Shown here: piece after piece, positions 32,490-41,893 of the stretch
Numbering within the stretch: position 1 is the stretch's first letter
Layout: every line of letters begins with the position of its first letter
NCBI GenBank assembly: GCA_947491025.1
Contig: CANLIC010000009.1
Location: 62,001-126,000, forward strand
Length of the DNA stretch: 64,000 nt
Direction of reading: 5' to 3'
Source of the DNA: Myxococcales bacterium
GTDB taxonomy: Bacteria > Myxococcota_A > UBA9042
The notes under the pieces: model-generated
The model's database searches: none
Told to the model about the DNA's origin: nothing
The model's input: the letters and a program-made list of their open reading frames with translations, nothing else
Position numbers and translations under genes: made by a program

Positions 32490-33098
32490 ATGGCGGCAGG
32501 CGATCAGATGGGTTCTTCCAGCCAAACCGAGGACTTGCGCTCGCGACTTGAGTTCCTCGAGTCCCGGGTCGCGGCGCTTGAGGCCGCGCTGCAGGCAGGC
32601 ACGACCGTCGAGACCGCTTCCGCGGCCAGTGCGCCTGCGCCGGTGCCGGCCAAAGCCAGCGCTGAGGCGCCTATGGCGTCTGTGTCGAGCGTCGCGGAGC
32701 GGACCCCGGTCGCGCCCCTGGCTGAGGCGCAGGCCTGCCTCGCCGCGCTCTTCGCGCTGGCCCTCCTGCCCGAAGCGATCGACGCCGAGGGCGAAGATCA
32801 GCGCTTCGCCGAGTTCCTCGAGCTGATCCACAGCGAGCGCAGGGGCACGCCAATTCTCGACACCAGCCTGAGGCAGTACGGCTGGCGCCAGCTCCGGCGC
32901 AACGCCAAGATCTACCTGCGCGACCCAGCCGACCCCAGCAGCTTCGACATCGCGCGTCGAGATCCCAGCGAGTTGTTGCCTGCCCACGAGCGCGTCAAGC
33001 TCTTCGTCAAGGCGGCGACGCGCATGCCGGCGCCGATCACCCTGCGGCGAGACAGCGCCTGTGGCGGCTCGTTCCGGGTCGAGGCGACATCTCTGTAG
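32490..33098 (+). CDS. unknown protein with N-terminal coiled coil
   Basis: 202 residues from the ATG at 32490, preceded by AAGGTGGG at good distance; the earlier in-frame start (32361) gives an Arg/Gly-rich non-conserved leader. A short coiled coil (EDLRSRLEFLESRVAALEAAL) is followed by an Ala/Pro linker and a C-terminal compact domain (AQACLAALFALALLPEAIDAEG, then FLELIHSER, LRQYGWRQLRRNAKIYLRD). No family recognised and no signal peptide, so probably cytoplasmic. It lies between the processing protease and tRNA-Cys. Confidence 0.6.
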   Translation: MAAGDQMGSSSQTEDLRSRLEFLESRVAALEAALQAGTTVETASAASAPAPVPAKASAEAPMASVSSVAERTPVAPLAEAQACLAALFALALLPEAIDAEGEDQRFAEFLELIHSERRGTPILDTSLRQYGWRQLRRNAKIYLRDPADPSSFDIARRDPSELLPAHERVKLFVKAATRMPAPITLRRDSACGGSFRVEATSL

Positions 33099-33101
33099 CG
33101 C

Positions 33102-33130
33102 TTGACCGCCTCGCCCCTTTCGGCTATTGA
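33102..33130 (+). promoter_or_regulatory. predicted promoter of tRNA-Cys
   Basis: TTGACC (33102-33107), 17-base spacer, TATTGA (33125-33130), ending 15 bases before the tRNA. Five of six -35 bases match consensus and the spacing is ideal. Confidence 0.55.
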
Positions 33131-33145
33131 GCCGGCGCCCGCGAG

Positions 33146-33219
33146 GGCGGCATGGCCAAGTGGTAAGGCAGAGGACTGCAAATCCTCCATCCCCGGTTCG
33201 ATCCCGGGTGCCGCCTCCA
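33146..33219 (+). tRNA. tRNA-Cys, anticodon GCA, CCA encoded
   Basis: Acceptor GGCGGCA (33146-33152) pairs with TGCCGCC (33209-33215), discriminator T33216, then encoded CCA 33217-33219. Anticodon stem GAGGA/TCCTC (33171-33175/33183-33187), loop CTGCAAA, anticodon GCA 33178-33180. The T-arm contains GGTTCGATCCC. Unlike the other two tRNAs in the window, the 3' CCA is in the DNA. Confidence 0.97.
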
Positions 33220-33615
33220 AGCTCCGGGACCCCGAGGATCGCGCCCGCCGGCCGATCCAGACGCGAGGCGGGTCCCACGGCGAGACCGGAACGCGCCCAG
33301 CGCGCGCCTCCACGCCGCCACGAGCCAGCGACGGGTTCATTCCCGCCGCCCCCCGGTCGAGCGCCTTGTGCGCACGCCGGGCCCAGCCTGTCCCCCGACT
33401 CGGGGTGCACGGGCCGCCGATCGACCTGCCTGCAGCCTCAAGGGTTCCCGGCAGTCGACCTCGCGCAGCGGGGATCGGCGCGTGGGGGCTTGTGCGCTCG
33501 TCGCGCCACCAGCCGGACGAGGCTGGGGTTCGGGGGGCGACGCGCTGAGCAGACCGAACGCGGTTGCTCAGCCTTGAGGCGAGGCAGGCAGGGACGCAGG
33601 CAGCAGGACTGGCAC
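33220..33615. other. region between tRNA-Cys and rimP
   Basis: 396 bases without a supportable gene. Frames through here are Arg/Pro-rich and end at or before rimP. This is the leader of the rimP-nusA-infB operon; I found no clear promoter or terminator. Confidence 0.45.
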
Positions 33616-34443
33616 GTGAAGCGGAAGGCGGACAATCAGACAGCAGCGCGAGGCGCGACCGCAGCACGCGGCGACGTCGGCGCGCGCGCTGGCGCGCGGC
33701 CTGCAGGGGCACGGCCAGCGGCGGGGCCGAAAGCGGCCCGTCCAAGCGTGGCCCCCCGCCCAAACGAGGAAGAGGCGGTCGCGCCGCGGCCTCCGCGCTC
33801 GAATGTCGGCCTGGAGGCCGCACTGCAGGCGCAGATCGCGGGCGTGGTCGAGGCGGCGGGGCTAGACCTCATCGAGTTCCGGATGCTGCGCTCCGGGCGT
33901 GGCATTCGCCTGTGCGTATTCGTCGATCGCCTGCCGGGCAAGGGCCTCGTCGACATCGAGGACTGCGCGACGGTGAGCCGCAAAATCAGCACGGTCTTGG
34001 AGGCCGATGACCCGATCCCAGGCGCCTGGGACCTCGAAGTCTCGAGCCCGGGCAGCAAGCGACTGTTGCGCCACGCCGCCGACATGGAGCGCTTTGTCGG
34101 CGTGCGGGCTCGTCTGCAGCTGCAGCAAGACCTGCACCACGGCGGCGGCCGCGAGACCGTGGTCGGCGACCTGGTGGCTGTGACCACGACCGACGCCAGC
34201 GGCGCGTCTGGGGTTGCGGCGCCCGCTGGCGGCGCGACCGTGGCAGACACCACAGTCATCCTTGACGTCGGCGGCGGCCAGCAGCGGCTCATCCCGCTGA
34301 AGCTGGTGCAGAGGGCCCATCTGGACCCGACCTTCGAACAATGGGAGCAGCTCGGCCGCAGGGCCGGCATGGCAACGAGCATGGACGCAGACGCGGTGGC
34401 GTCTGACGAGACGGCGCCAGCGGGCGTCGCCGCGAAGGAGTGA
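33616..34443 (+). CDS. rimP: ribosome maturation factor RimP with N-terminal extension
   Basis: 275 residues from a GTG at 33616 (AGGA upstream). The first 70 residues are Ala/Arg/Pro-rich and absent from typical RimP (about 150 residues); a later start is possible. The RimP core is residues of about 73-200: [29 protein letters not shown], then [38 protein letters not shown], the classic family signature containing SSPG. Needed for 30S subunit maturation. First gene of the conserved rimP-nusA-ylxR-infB-rbfA-truB cluster; the nusA GTG alternative overlaps its stop. Confidence 0.9.
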   Translation: MKRKADNQTAARGATAARGDVGARAGARPAGARPAAGPKAARPSVAPRPNEEEAVAPRPPRSNVGLEAALQAQIAGVVEAAGLDLIEFRMLRSGRGIRLCVFVDRLPGKGLVDIEDCATVSRKISTVLEADDPIPGAWDLEVSSPGSKRLLRHAADMERFVGVRARLQLQQDLHHGGGRETVVGDLVAVTTTDASGASGVAAPAGGATVADTTVILDVGGGQQRLIPLKLVQRAHLDPTFEQWEQLGRRAGMATSMDADAVASDETAPAGVAAKE

Positions 34444-34448
34444 AGGCA

Positions 34449-35903
<1,455 letters not shown>

Positions 35904-36004
35904 GGTGAATCGAGGCAGGCAGGCGCGGGGCCACGGCTTCGGGCACCTGCGAGGGTTGGCGAGCGGCGAACGGCGCCGGAACGCAGGCTGAGGGAGCAGA
36001 TACG

Positions 36005-36523
36005 TTGGCGGAACTGTCCATGATGGTGCGGAGTTGCAAAGGGTGTCGCGCTCGGCGGCCGGTGCAGGAGCTTCTGCGCCTGCACTGCGTCGGCAGCGCC
36101 GTCTTTGCATCGCCGGCCCTCGATGGTCGCGCGGGCGCCCTGCGTGCCGGGCAGCGGCGGGCGGTGGCGCAGGCGTTGTGCGCAGAGCGAGTCGGCGCGT
36201 CCGCCGACGTCGGGCTCCCCGGACGCGGCGTGGTGACTTGCCCGCGCCGTCGCTGCGTGGAGTCGACGTTGCGCAATCGCCGCCTCGGGCTGCCGCTGGG
36301 TGCTGACGCCGGCGCGTTGCTGCTGCAGGCGGCAGAGGTGACGCGACGCTGGGCCGGAGCGCGCCGCGCTGGGCTCCAGCGCCGACGGCTGGATTTGGGC
36401 GCCGACGCGCGCCTTCTATCGATGCAGGCGCTGATTCAGCGCTTGTCTGACGACGCCGAGGGCCGCCATGGCGCCTCGGTGTCGACGTTGCCCCGCAGGG
36501 GCGAGAGGGAGACGAGACCGTGA
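36005..36523 (+). CDS. ylxR: YlxR/RnpM-family RNA-binding protein
   Basis: 172 residues. TTG at 36005 is the likely start: GGGAG (35992-35996) is eight bases upstream, while the ATGs at 36020/36023 lack a site. Family signature: RSCKGCRARRPVQELLR at the N-terminus and PGRGVVTCPRRRCVE (residues of about 73-87). The position between nusA and infB is diagnostic. In Bacillus the homologue binds and modulates RNase P. It is almost twice the usual 90 residues because of an Arg-rich helical C-terminus with no known function. Stop overlaps the infB GTG. Confidence 0.85.
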   Translation: MAELSMMVRSCKGCRARRPVQELLRLHCVGSAVFASPALDGRAGALRAGQRRAVAQALCAERVGASADVGLPGRGVVTCPRRRCVESTLRNRRLGLPLGADAGALLLQAAEVTRRWAGARRAGLQRRRLDLGADARLLSMQALIQRLSDDAEGRHGASVSTLPRRGERETRP

Positions 36524-39435
36524 CGGTTTCGACTATGAAGATCGAGGACCTGGCGTCGGAGCTCAGGATCGAGACGCGCGACCTCGTGAAGCGCTTGACC
36601 GATCAGGGCAAGCGCTACTCAGCGATCTCACGCATCTCGACGGCCGAGGCCGATGAGATCCGTCGTATTTTTCGTCCGGCGGTAACGCGGTCTCGCGACA
36701 CCGTTGCCACCGGCGTGGACAGCAGCGACAGCACCGTCGTCCGCAGGCGACCGCGGCGCGACGAGGCCCCGGCTGGGGTCGTCGCGACGCCGGCACCTGC
36801 TGGGGCGCCTGCCCCCGCTGCGTCCGCCCCGGTCCCAGGCCAGGTGACCCGCTCGTCGAGCGGCATGATCCGCCGGTCTGCCGCCCCTGGCCCCGAGCCG
36901 CGGGGCGCCGAGGTCCGGCCGCCGGAGCCCGAGCACGAAGAGGCTGGAGACGAGGCGCCGATCCCGCCACCCAGCCCAGTGGCCGCCGCACCGACGCACA
37001 CCCGCCCCGAGCGCCCGACGCTGCGCCGCTTCCGCGCCGACGAAGTGCCGATGCCGCCCGAGCTCCAGGCGCGCCCGTCGTCGATGCCTGAGCCCGCCGT
37101 GGCGGTCGCCCAGCATGTCGCCGAGTTGTCCGACGATCCGGTGGCCGAGACCGAGCCGGCGGCCGCGCCCGAGATCCGGACGCCCACGTTCACGTACGAG
37201 GACGTCTCGGCGTTCGAGGCCGTAGCCCGGGCCCAAGAAGCCCAGGATCCCAACGCGCGCCACATCGGCGTGGCGGAGATCGGCCGCGCGCTCGACTCGA
37301 CCGATCCCCTGCCCAGCCACCGCAAGGTGCCCCGCCTCATCCGCACCAAGATGCCGGACGCGCTGGTCAACATCCCGAAGCCTGTGGCGCGTCCCGTCGC
37401 ACCGACGGTGGCCACCGAGGCGCCGCGTCCAGGCGTGGCAGGGGCCGCCCCGGCGGCGCCAGCGCCTACCGGCGACGATCGCCGCAACCGCAAGTCGGCG
37501 GAGGTCGCCGGCCGCGGCCGCAAGCTCATCTACGAGCGCAACCACGACCCGATGGGCGGCGACGATCGCCGACGCGGCAAGAAGCGCGGCAAGACCAAAG
37601 CCCCGCTGATGGCCACGACCATCACGGTTCCCAAGCAAGAGAAGCGCCACCTGCGCATCGAGGACACGACGACCGTCGCCAACCTGGCGCACCAGATGTC
37701 GGTCAAGGCCACTGAGGTCATCAAGAAGCTGTTTGAGCTCGGCGTGATGGCGACGATCAACCACACGCTCGACCTCGACACGGTGGAGCTGGTCGCTGGC
37801 GAGTTCGGCTTCACCGTCGAAAACGTCGCGTTCGACCTCGAGTCGTTCCTGCAGCAGCCGGTCGACACCGACACCGACGCCAAGCCGCGGCCGCCGGTCA
37901 TCACGGTCATGGGCCACGTCGACCACGGCAAGACGACGCTGCTCGACCGCATCCGCAAGACGCGGGTCGCCGCGCGCGAAGCGGGCGGTATCACGCAGCA
38001 CATCGGCGCCTACATGGTGACGACGCAGCAGGGGCGCAAGGTCGTCTTCCTCGACACCCCGGGTCACGAGGCCTTTACGGCGATGCGCGCCCGCGGCGCC
38101 CAGGCCACCGACGTGGTGGTGCTGGTGGTCGCGGCCGACGACGGCGTCATGCCACAGACCATCGAGGCGATGAATCACGCCCGCGCGGCGAAGGTCCCGA
38201 TCATTGTCGCGGTCAACAAGATCGACAAGCCCGGGGCCGACGTCGATCGCGTTCGCCGCGAGCTGGCCGATCAGGGGCTCGTCGTCGAGGAGTGGGGCGG
38301 CGACGTGACTGCGGTCAACGTCTCGGCCAAGACCGGCGCCGGCGTCGACGATCTGCTCGAGACGCTGGCGTTGCAGGCCGAGCTGCTCGACCTGCGCGCG
38401 CCGACCGAGTGCGACGCCCGCGGCCTGGTGGTCGAGGCGCGCCTCGAGCGTGGCCGCGGCGCAGTGGCCACGGTGCTGGTGCAGCGCGGCACCCTCAAGA
38501 GAGGCGCCGTCATCGTGGCAGGACAGGTCTTCGGCCGCGTCCGCGCCATGCACGACGACGCTGGCGGCCTGCTCGATGAGGCCGGTCCCTCGACCCCGAT
38601 CGAGGTCATTGGTCTGCAGGGCGTGGCCTCGGCGGGCGACGAGTTCTACGTCACGCCAGACGAGAAGGCGGCCAAGGCCATCGTCGATCACCGCATCGCC
38701 AAGGCGCGCGAGAAGCAGTCGGCGGTGACCGCCAAGGTGAGCGCGGACCAGATGTTCGAGCAGATGGAGGCGATCGTCCAGAAGGAGGTCAACGTCATCA
38801 TCAAGGCGGACGTCCACGGCTCGGCCGAAGCCCTCAAGGGCTCGCTCAGCCGCCTCGAGCACCCCGATGTCCGCGCGCGCGTTCTGCATGCGGCGGTCGG
38901 CGGCGTGACCGAGAGCGACATCCAGCTGTCGGCGGCGTCCAAGGCGATGATCATCGCGTTCAACGTCAAGCCCGAGGCCAAGGGCAAGCGCCTGGCCGAG
39001 GACCTGGGCGTCGAGATCTTCACCTTCTCGGTGATCTACGACGCCATCGACGCCGTCATGGCGAAGATGGAGGCCCGCCTCGAGCCGATCGTCGAAGAGA
39101 TCGCCCACGGCAAGGCCGAAGTGCGCGCGGTGTTCCACATCGCCAAGGCTGGGCATGTCGCCGGCTGCTACGTCACCGACGGCAAGATGCTGCGGAGCCA
39201 CAACTTCCGGCTTCGTCGCGCGGATGAGGTGCTGTGGACCGGTCGCGCGGGCACACTCAAGCGCTTCAAGGACGACGTCTCCGACGTCGGTACGGGCTAC
39301 GAGTGCGGCATCGCGCTCGATGGCTTCAGCAAGTACCGCGAGGGCGATGTCATCGAGTGCTTCGAGCTCAAGAAGACGCCGCGCAAGCTTGAGCTGCAGA
39401 AGGCGTACCGGCCGGCGCAGAGCGCCGAGGCCTAG
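36520..39435 (+). CDS. infB: translation initiation factor IF-2
   Basis: 971 residues from GTG 36520 (GAGGGAG nine bases upstream, GTGA overlap with ylxR); an ATG at 36535 is possible. The N-terminal IF2_N helix is [22 protein letters not shown]; a Pro/Ala-rich disordered linker spans about 60-330; a second IF2_N is near 380-440. G domain: GHVDHGKT (465-472), [12 protein letters not shown]. Then domain II, the connecting helix and the C-terminal fMet-tRNA-binding domain ([18 protein letters not shown]). GTPase that loads initiator tRNA on the 30S subunit and promotes subunit joining. Confidence 0.97.
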   Translation: MTVSTMKIEDLASELRIETRDLVKRLTDQGKRYSAISRISTAEADEIRRIFRPAVTRSRDTVATGVDSSDSTVVRRRPRRDEAPAGVVATPAPAGAPAPAASAPVPGQVTRSSSGMIRRSAAPGPEPRGAEVRPPEPEHEEAGDEAPIPPPSPVAAAPTHTRPERPTLRRFRADEVPMPPELQARPSSMPEPAVAVAQHVAELSDDPVAETEPAAAPEIRTPTFTYEDVSAFEAVARAQEAQDPNARHIGVAEIGRALDSTDPLPSHRKVPRLIRTKMPDALVNIPKPVARPVAPTVATEAPRPGVAGAAPAAPAPTGDDRRNRKSAEVAGRGRKLIYERNHDPMGGDDRRRGKKRGKTKAPLMATTITVPKQEKRHLRIEDTTTVANLAHQMSVKATEVIKKLFELGVMATINHTLDLDTVELVAGEFGFTVENVAFDLESFLQQPVDTDTDAKPRPPVITVMGHVDHGKTTLLDRIRKTRVAAREAGGITQHIGAYMVTTQQGRKVVFLDTPGHEAFTAMRARGAQATDVVVLVVAADDGVMPQTIEAMNHARAAKVPIIVAVNKIDKPGADVDRVRRELADQGLVVEEWGGDVTAVNVSAKTGAGVDDLLETLALQAELLDLRAPTECDARGLVVEARLERGRGAVATVLVQRGTLKRGAVIVAGQVFGRVRAMHDDAGGLLDEAGPSTPIEVIGLQGVASAGDEFYVTPDEKAAKAIVDHRIAKAREKQSAVTAKVSADQMFEQMEAIVQKEVNVIIKADVHGSAEALKGSLSRLEHPDVRARVLHAAVGGVTESDIQLSAASKAMIIAFNVKPEAKGKRLAEDLGVEIFTFSVIYDAIDAVMAKMEARLEPIVEEIAHGKAEVRAVFHIAKAGHVAGCYVTDGKMLRSHNFRLRRADEVLWTGRAGTLKRFKDDVSDVGTGYECGIALDGFSKYREGDVIECFELKKTPRKLELQKAYRPAQSAEA

Positions 39436-39471
39436 CGGCCAAGCCGCAGACCCGGGCAGCGGAGGCAGCCG

Positions 39472-39945
39472 ATGCGCAGGCGTCCAACCTTTACGCGCGC
39501 CGATCGCCTTGGAACGCTGATGCGTGACGAGGTCGAGCGCGTCGTCGACTTCGAGCTGACCTCGAGCGTCGCCCGTCAGGTGCAGGTTACCGACGCGGTG
39601 CTGGCGCCCGACCTTGGCCACCTGCGGGTGCGCTATGTGATGCGCCAGGGCGATGATCCGTCCGAGAAGGCGCAAGAGGCGCTCGACCGCGTCGCCGGCT
39701 ACGTCGCGCGCTCGCTGGCCGAGAGCCTGCAGCTGAACCGGTCGCCCAGGGTCGTCTTCAGCTTCGATAAGGAATTCGTGCGACTGCGCAAGGTGCGGGC
39801 GCTACTCGACGCCAGGGCGGCGGAAGAAGCGGCCTCCGGAGCCACGCCGACGAGCGAGGCCGTACCGACGGCGGGCGCGGGGCCAGGCACAGACACGGCG
39901 GCCACCGAGCCCCAGGCGGCGCAGAACGGCGATGGCGCGGCGTAG
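39472..39945 (+). CDS. rbfA: 30S ribosome-binding factor A
   Basis: 157 residues; GGAGG lies about eight bases before the ATG. The RbfA KH-like core spans 8-115: ADRLGTLMRDEVERVV, LAPDLGHLRVRYVM, and the C-terminal strand with LQLNRSPRVVFSFDKEF. It acts on the 5' end region of 16S rRNA during late 30S assembly. The last 40 residues are Ala/Thr/Glu-rich. The stop overlaps truB by 14 nt. Confidence 0.93.
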   Translation: MRRRPTFTRADRLGTLMRDEVERVVDFELTSSVARQVQVTDAVLAPDLGHLRVRYVMRQGDDPSEKAQEALDRVAGYVARSLAESLQLNRSPRVVFSFDKEFVRLRKVRALLDARAAEEAASGATPTSEAVPTAGAGPGTDTAATEPQAAQNGDGAA

Positions 39946-41077
39946 GCCGGCAGCGATCCACGGCGTCCTGGCCATCGACAAGCCCGCGGGGATGACCTCG
40001 CGCGCGGTGGTGAACGCTGTCGCGCGCGGACTCGGCGAGCGCAGGGTCGGGCACTGCGGTACCCTCGATCCGATGGCCACAGGCGTGCTGGTCATCGGCG
40101 TCGGTGAGGCCACCTCCGCCATGCAGTGGTTGATGGTGGCGCCCAAGGCGTACCAAGCGGAGCTGCAGTTCGGTGCAGAGACGGACACCGACGACGCAGA
40201 CGGCACGCCGACGCAGTTGGCGCCGACGCCGGTGCTGACAGCGGAGTCGTTGGCTGCGGCGCTGCCCGTCGGCCCCATCACGCTGCAACAGGTGCCGCCG
40301 GCGGTCAGCGCGCTGCAGCGCGACGGCGTGCGGGATTACGAACGCGCGCGACGCGGTGAGCTGATCGTGCGGCCGCCGCGGCCGGTGTTCTTGCGAAGCG
40401 CCGAGGTGCTCGCGGTTGACGCCGCAGCGGGGACGGCGACCGTGCGGGTCGAGGTCGGGGCCGGGTTCTATGTGCGCGCCCTGGCCCGCGATCTCGGGCG
40501 ATCGCTCGGCAGCGCGGCTCACCTCAAGGCGCTGCGGCGGGTGCAGGGCAGCGGCTCGGACGTCGACGCGTGCTGGCCGCTGGCGACCTGGCAGGCCCTC
40601 TCGGACGAGGCCAAGCAAGCGACGCTGCAACCCCTCGCGACAGCCCTGGCCCCGGTACTGGCGATCTGCGAGGTCGAGCCCCAGGTGGCCCGGGCCTTGC
40701 GACGCGGACAGCGACCCGAGGTGGCGGCCTGGCCCGTGCTTCTCGATGGGCCGACACCCGCGCTCGCGGTGCTCGCCGATGGCGAGGCGGTGGCGGTGGT
40801 CGAGGCCGAGGTCTTGCCGACGGGTGGCGTGCGCCTGCGGACGTTGCGGGGCTTTGGTGTCGGAGCCCAGGCGGCGCCGGCGGACAAAGACCGTGAGCGC
40901 ACCGACGATACCGAGGCGGCGCCCGATGACGGGGCGCTCGAGGATGGCGGATCGGCCCTTGCGGAGGTGGGTGCTGCACCCACCGGGACCGGCGACCCAT
41001 GCGTGGCCATGTGCGACGCACCCGCGGTCGACGACGCGTTCGCAGGCGCCGCCCACGTGCCAGCCGTTTCGCCGTGA
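39932..41077 (+). CDS. truB: tRNA pseudouridine(55) synthase
   Basis: 381 residues. Makes pseudouridine 55 in the T-loop of tRNAs. Motif I GVLAIDKPAGMTSRAVV, catalytic Asp46 in GHCGTLDPMATGVLVIGVG, then YQAELQFGAETDTDDADG and YVRALARDLGRSLG. The PUA-like part is weakly visible at about 230-310. A C-terminal tail of about 70 residues is acidic and Ala-rich and lies outside the family. Starts inside rbfA, so translation is coupled. Confidence 0.95.
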   Translation: MARRRPAAIHGVLAIDKPAGMTSRAVVNAVARGLGERRVGHCGTLDPMATGVLVIGVGEATSAMQWLMVAPKAYQAELQFGAETDTDDADGTPTQLAPTPVLTAESLAAALPVGPITLQQVPPAVSALQRDGVRDYERARRGELIVRPPRPVFLRSAEVLAVDAAAGTATVRVEVGAGFYVRALARDLGRSLGSAAHLKALRRVQGSGSDVDACWPLATWQALSDEAKQATLQPLATALAPVLAICEVEPQVARALRRGQRPEVAAWPVLLDGPTPALAVLADGEAVAVVEAEVLPTGGVRLRTLRGFGVGAQAAPADKDRERTDDTEAAPDDGALEDGGSALAEVGAAPTGTGDPCVAMCDAPAVDDAFAGAAHVPAVSP

Positions 41078-41158
41078 CGCGCTCGAAGGCGCCAGCGACG
41101 ACGGCATCCAACCGGGCCGCGTCGGTGGGTCGAGACCGGCCTTACAGGCGATTGCGCC

Positions 41159-41187
41159 TTGACACGCGCTACCCTACCCCCTACGCT
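41159..41187 (+). promoter_or_regulatory. predicted sigma70 promoter of rpsO
   Basis: A perfect TTGACA (41159-41164), 17-base spacer, TACGCT (41182-41187), in the 242-base gap between truB and rpsO, leaving a 5' leader of about 125 bases that could host S15 autoregulation. Confidence 0.55.
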
Positions 41188-41319
41188 GCCGGCCCTCTGC
41201 GCGTCCGCTGATCCGGCGCTGCGCGCCCATGAGAGGAAACTCGCGATCGGTCGAGGACATCGCCCGGAGCACAGTCGCAGCAAGGGGCAGTTGGCCCGGC
41301 AAAAGGACGGAAGATATCG

Positions 41320-41589
41320 ATGGCGCTGCACGCACTGAAGAAGGCCGAGATCGTCAAGGGCAACGGCCTGCACGACAAGGACACCGGCTCGCCGGAGGTC
41401 CAGGTGGGACTCCTGACCGCCCGCATCAATGAGCTGACCGAGCACTTCAAGGTGCACGACAAGGACCACCACAGCCGCCGCGGCCTGCTCAAGCTGGTCG
41501 CGCGTCGGCGCCGCCTGCTCGATTATGTGCGCCAGGCGGACAACAACCGCTACAGGGCGATCTTGCAGGCCTTCGGGTTGCGCAAGTAA
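41320..41589 (+). CDS. rpsO: 30S ribosomal protein S15
   Basis: 89 residues, the standard S15 length. Conserved features: [16 protein letters not shown], the [22 protein letters not shown] segment that contacts 16S rRNA h22, and the C-terminal [16 protein letters not shown]. Primary binder of the central domain of 16S rRNA. It has its own promoter and is followed by a hairpin terminator before pnp, an arrangement shared with many proteobacteria. Confidence 0.98.
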   Translation: MALHALKKAEIVKGNGLHDKDTGSPEVQVGLLTARINELTEHFKVHDKDHHSRRGLLKLVARRRRLLDYVRQADNNRYRAILQAFGLRK

Positions 41590-41596
41590 GCCAATC

Positions 41597-41638
41597 GCGA
41601 CGCGGCGAGCTGGAGACGGCCGCCGCGTCGCCGCTTTT
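41597..41638 (+). terminator. intrinsic terminator/attenuator between rpsO and pnp
   Basis: Perfect 11-bp stem GCGACGCGGCG (41597-41607) with CGCCGCGTCGC (41621-41631), a 13-base loop, then a TTTT at 41635-41638. It begins seven bases after the rpsO stop codon. Partial read-through into pnp is likely because no separate pnp promoter is evident, as at rpsO-pnp in E. coli. Confidence 0.75.
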
Positions 41639-41893
41639 GGCCCCAGCCGAAATCGGCGGGGACAAGGGCAAGCCCGCGCGCTGGATCAGCGTGGGCGCGG
41701 CAAGGAGCGCCGCGCCGGTTGCGCGCGAGGCCATACCTCATCGACGCCAAGTCGGCGCAGGACAGCCAGCTGGCTGCCCTCGGCCGCAGCCCGGCGAGCG
41801 CGACCTCGCGCCTCTGGGCCCACCCAGACAACATCGCAGAAGAAAGCCAAGAAGGGGCCGCGACTGCGAGGCGGCCCATAGGAGAGTGAATCT

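Noticed and set aside
30081..33410. 1109-codon minus-strand ORF
   Set aside because: Antisense to the S41 protease and unknown gene and crosses the tRNA-Cys; sequence is low-complexity Arg/Leu/Asp.
36628..39675. 1015-codon minus-strand ORF
   Set aside because: Antisense shadow of infB.
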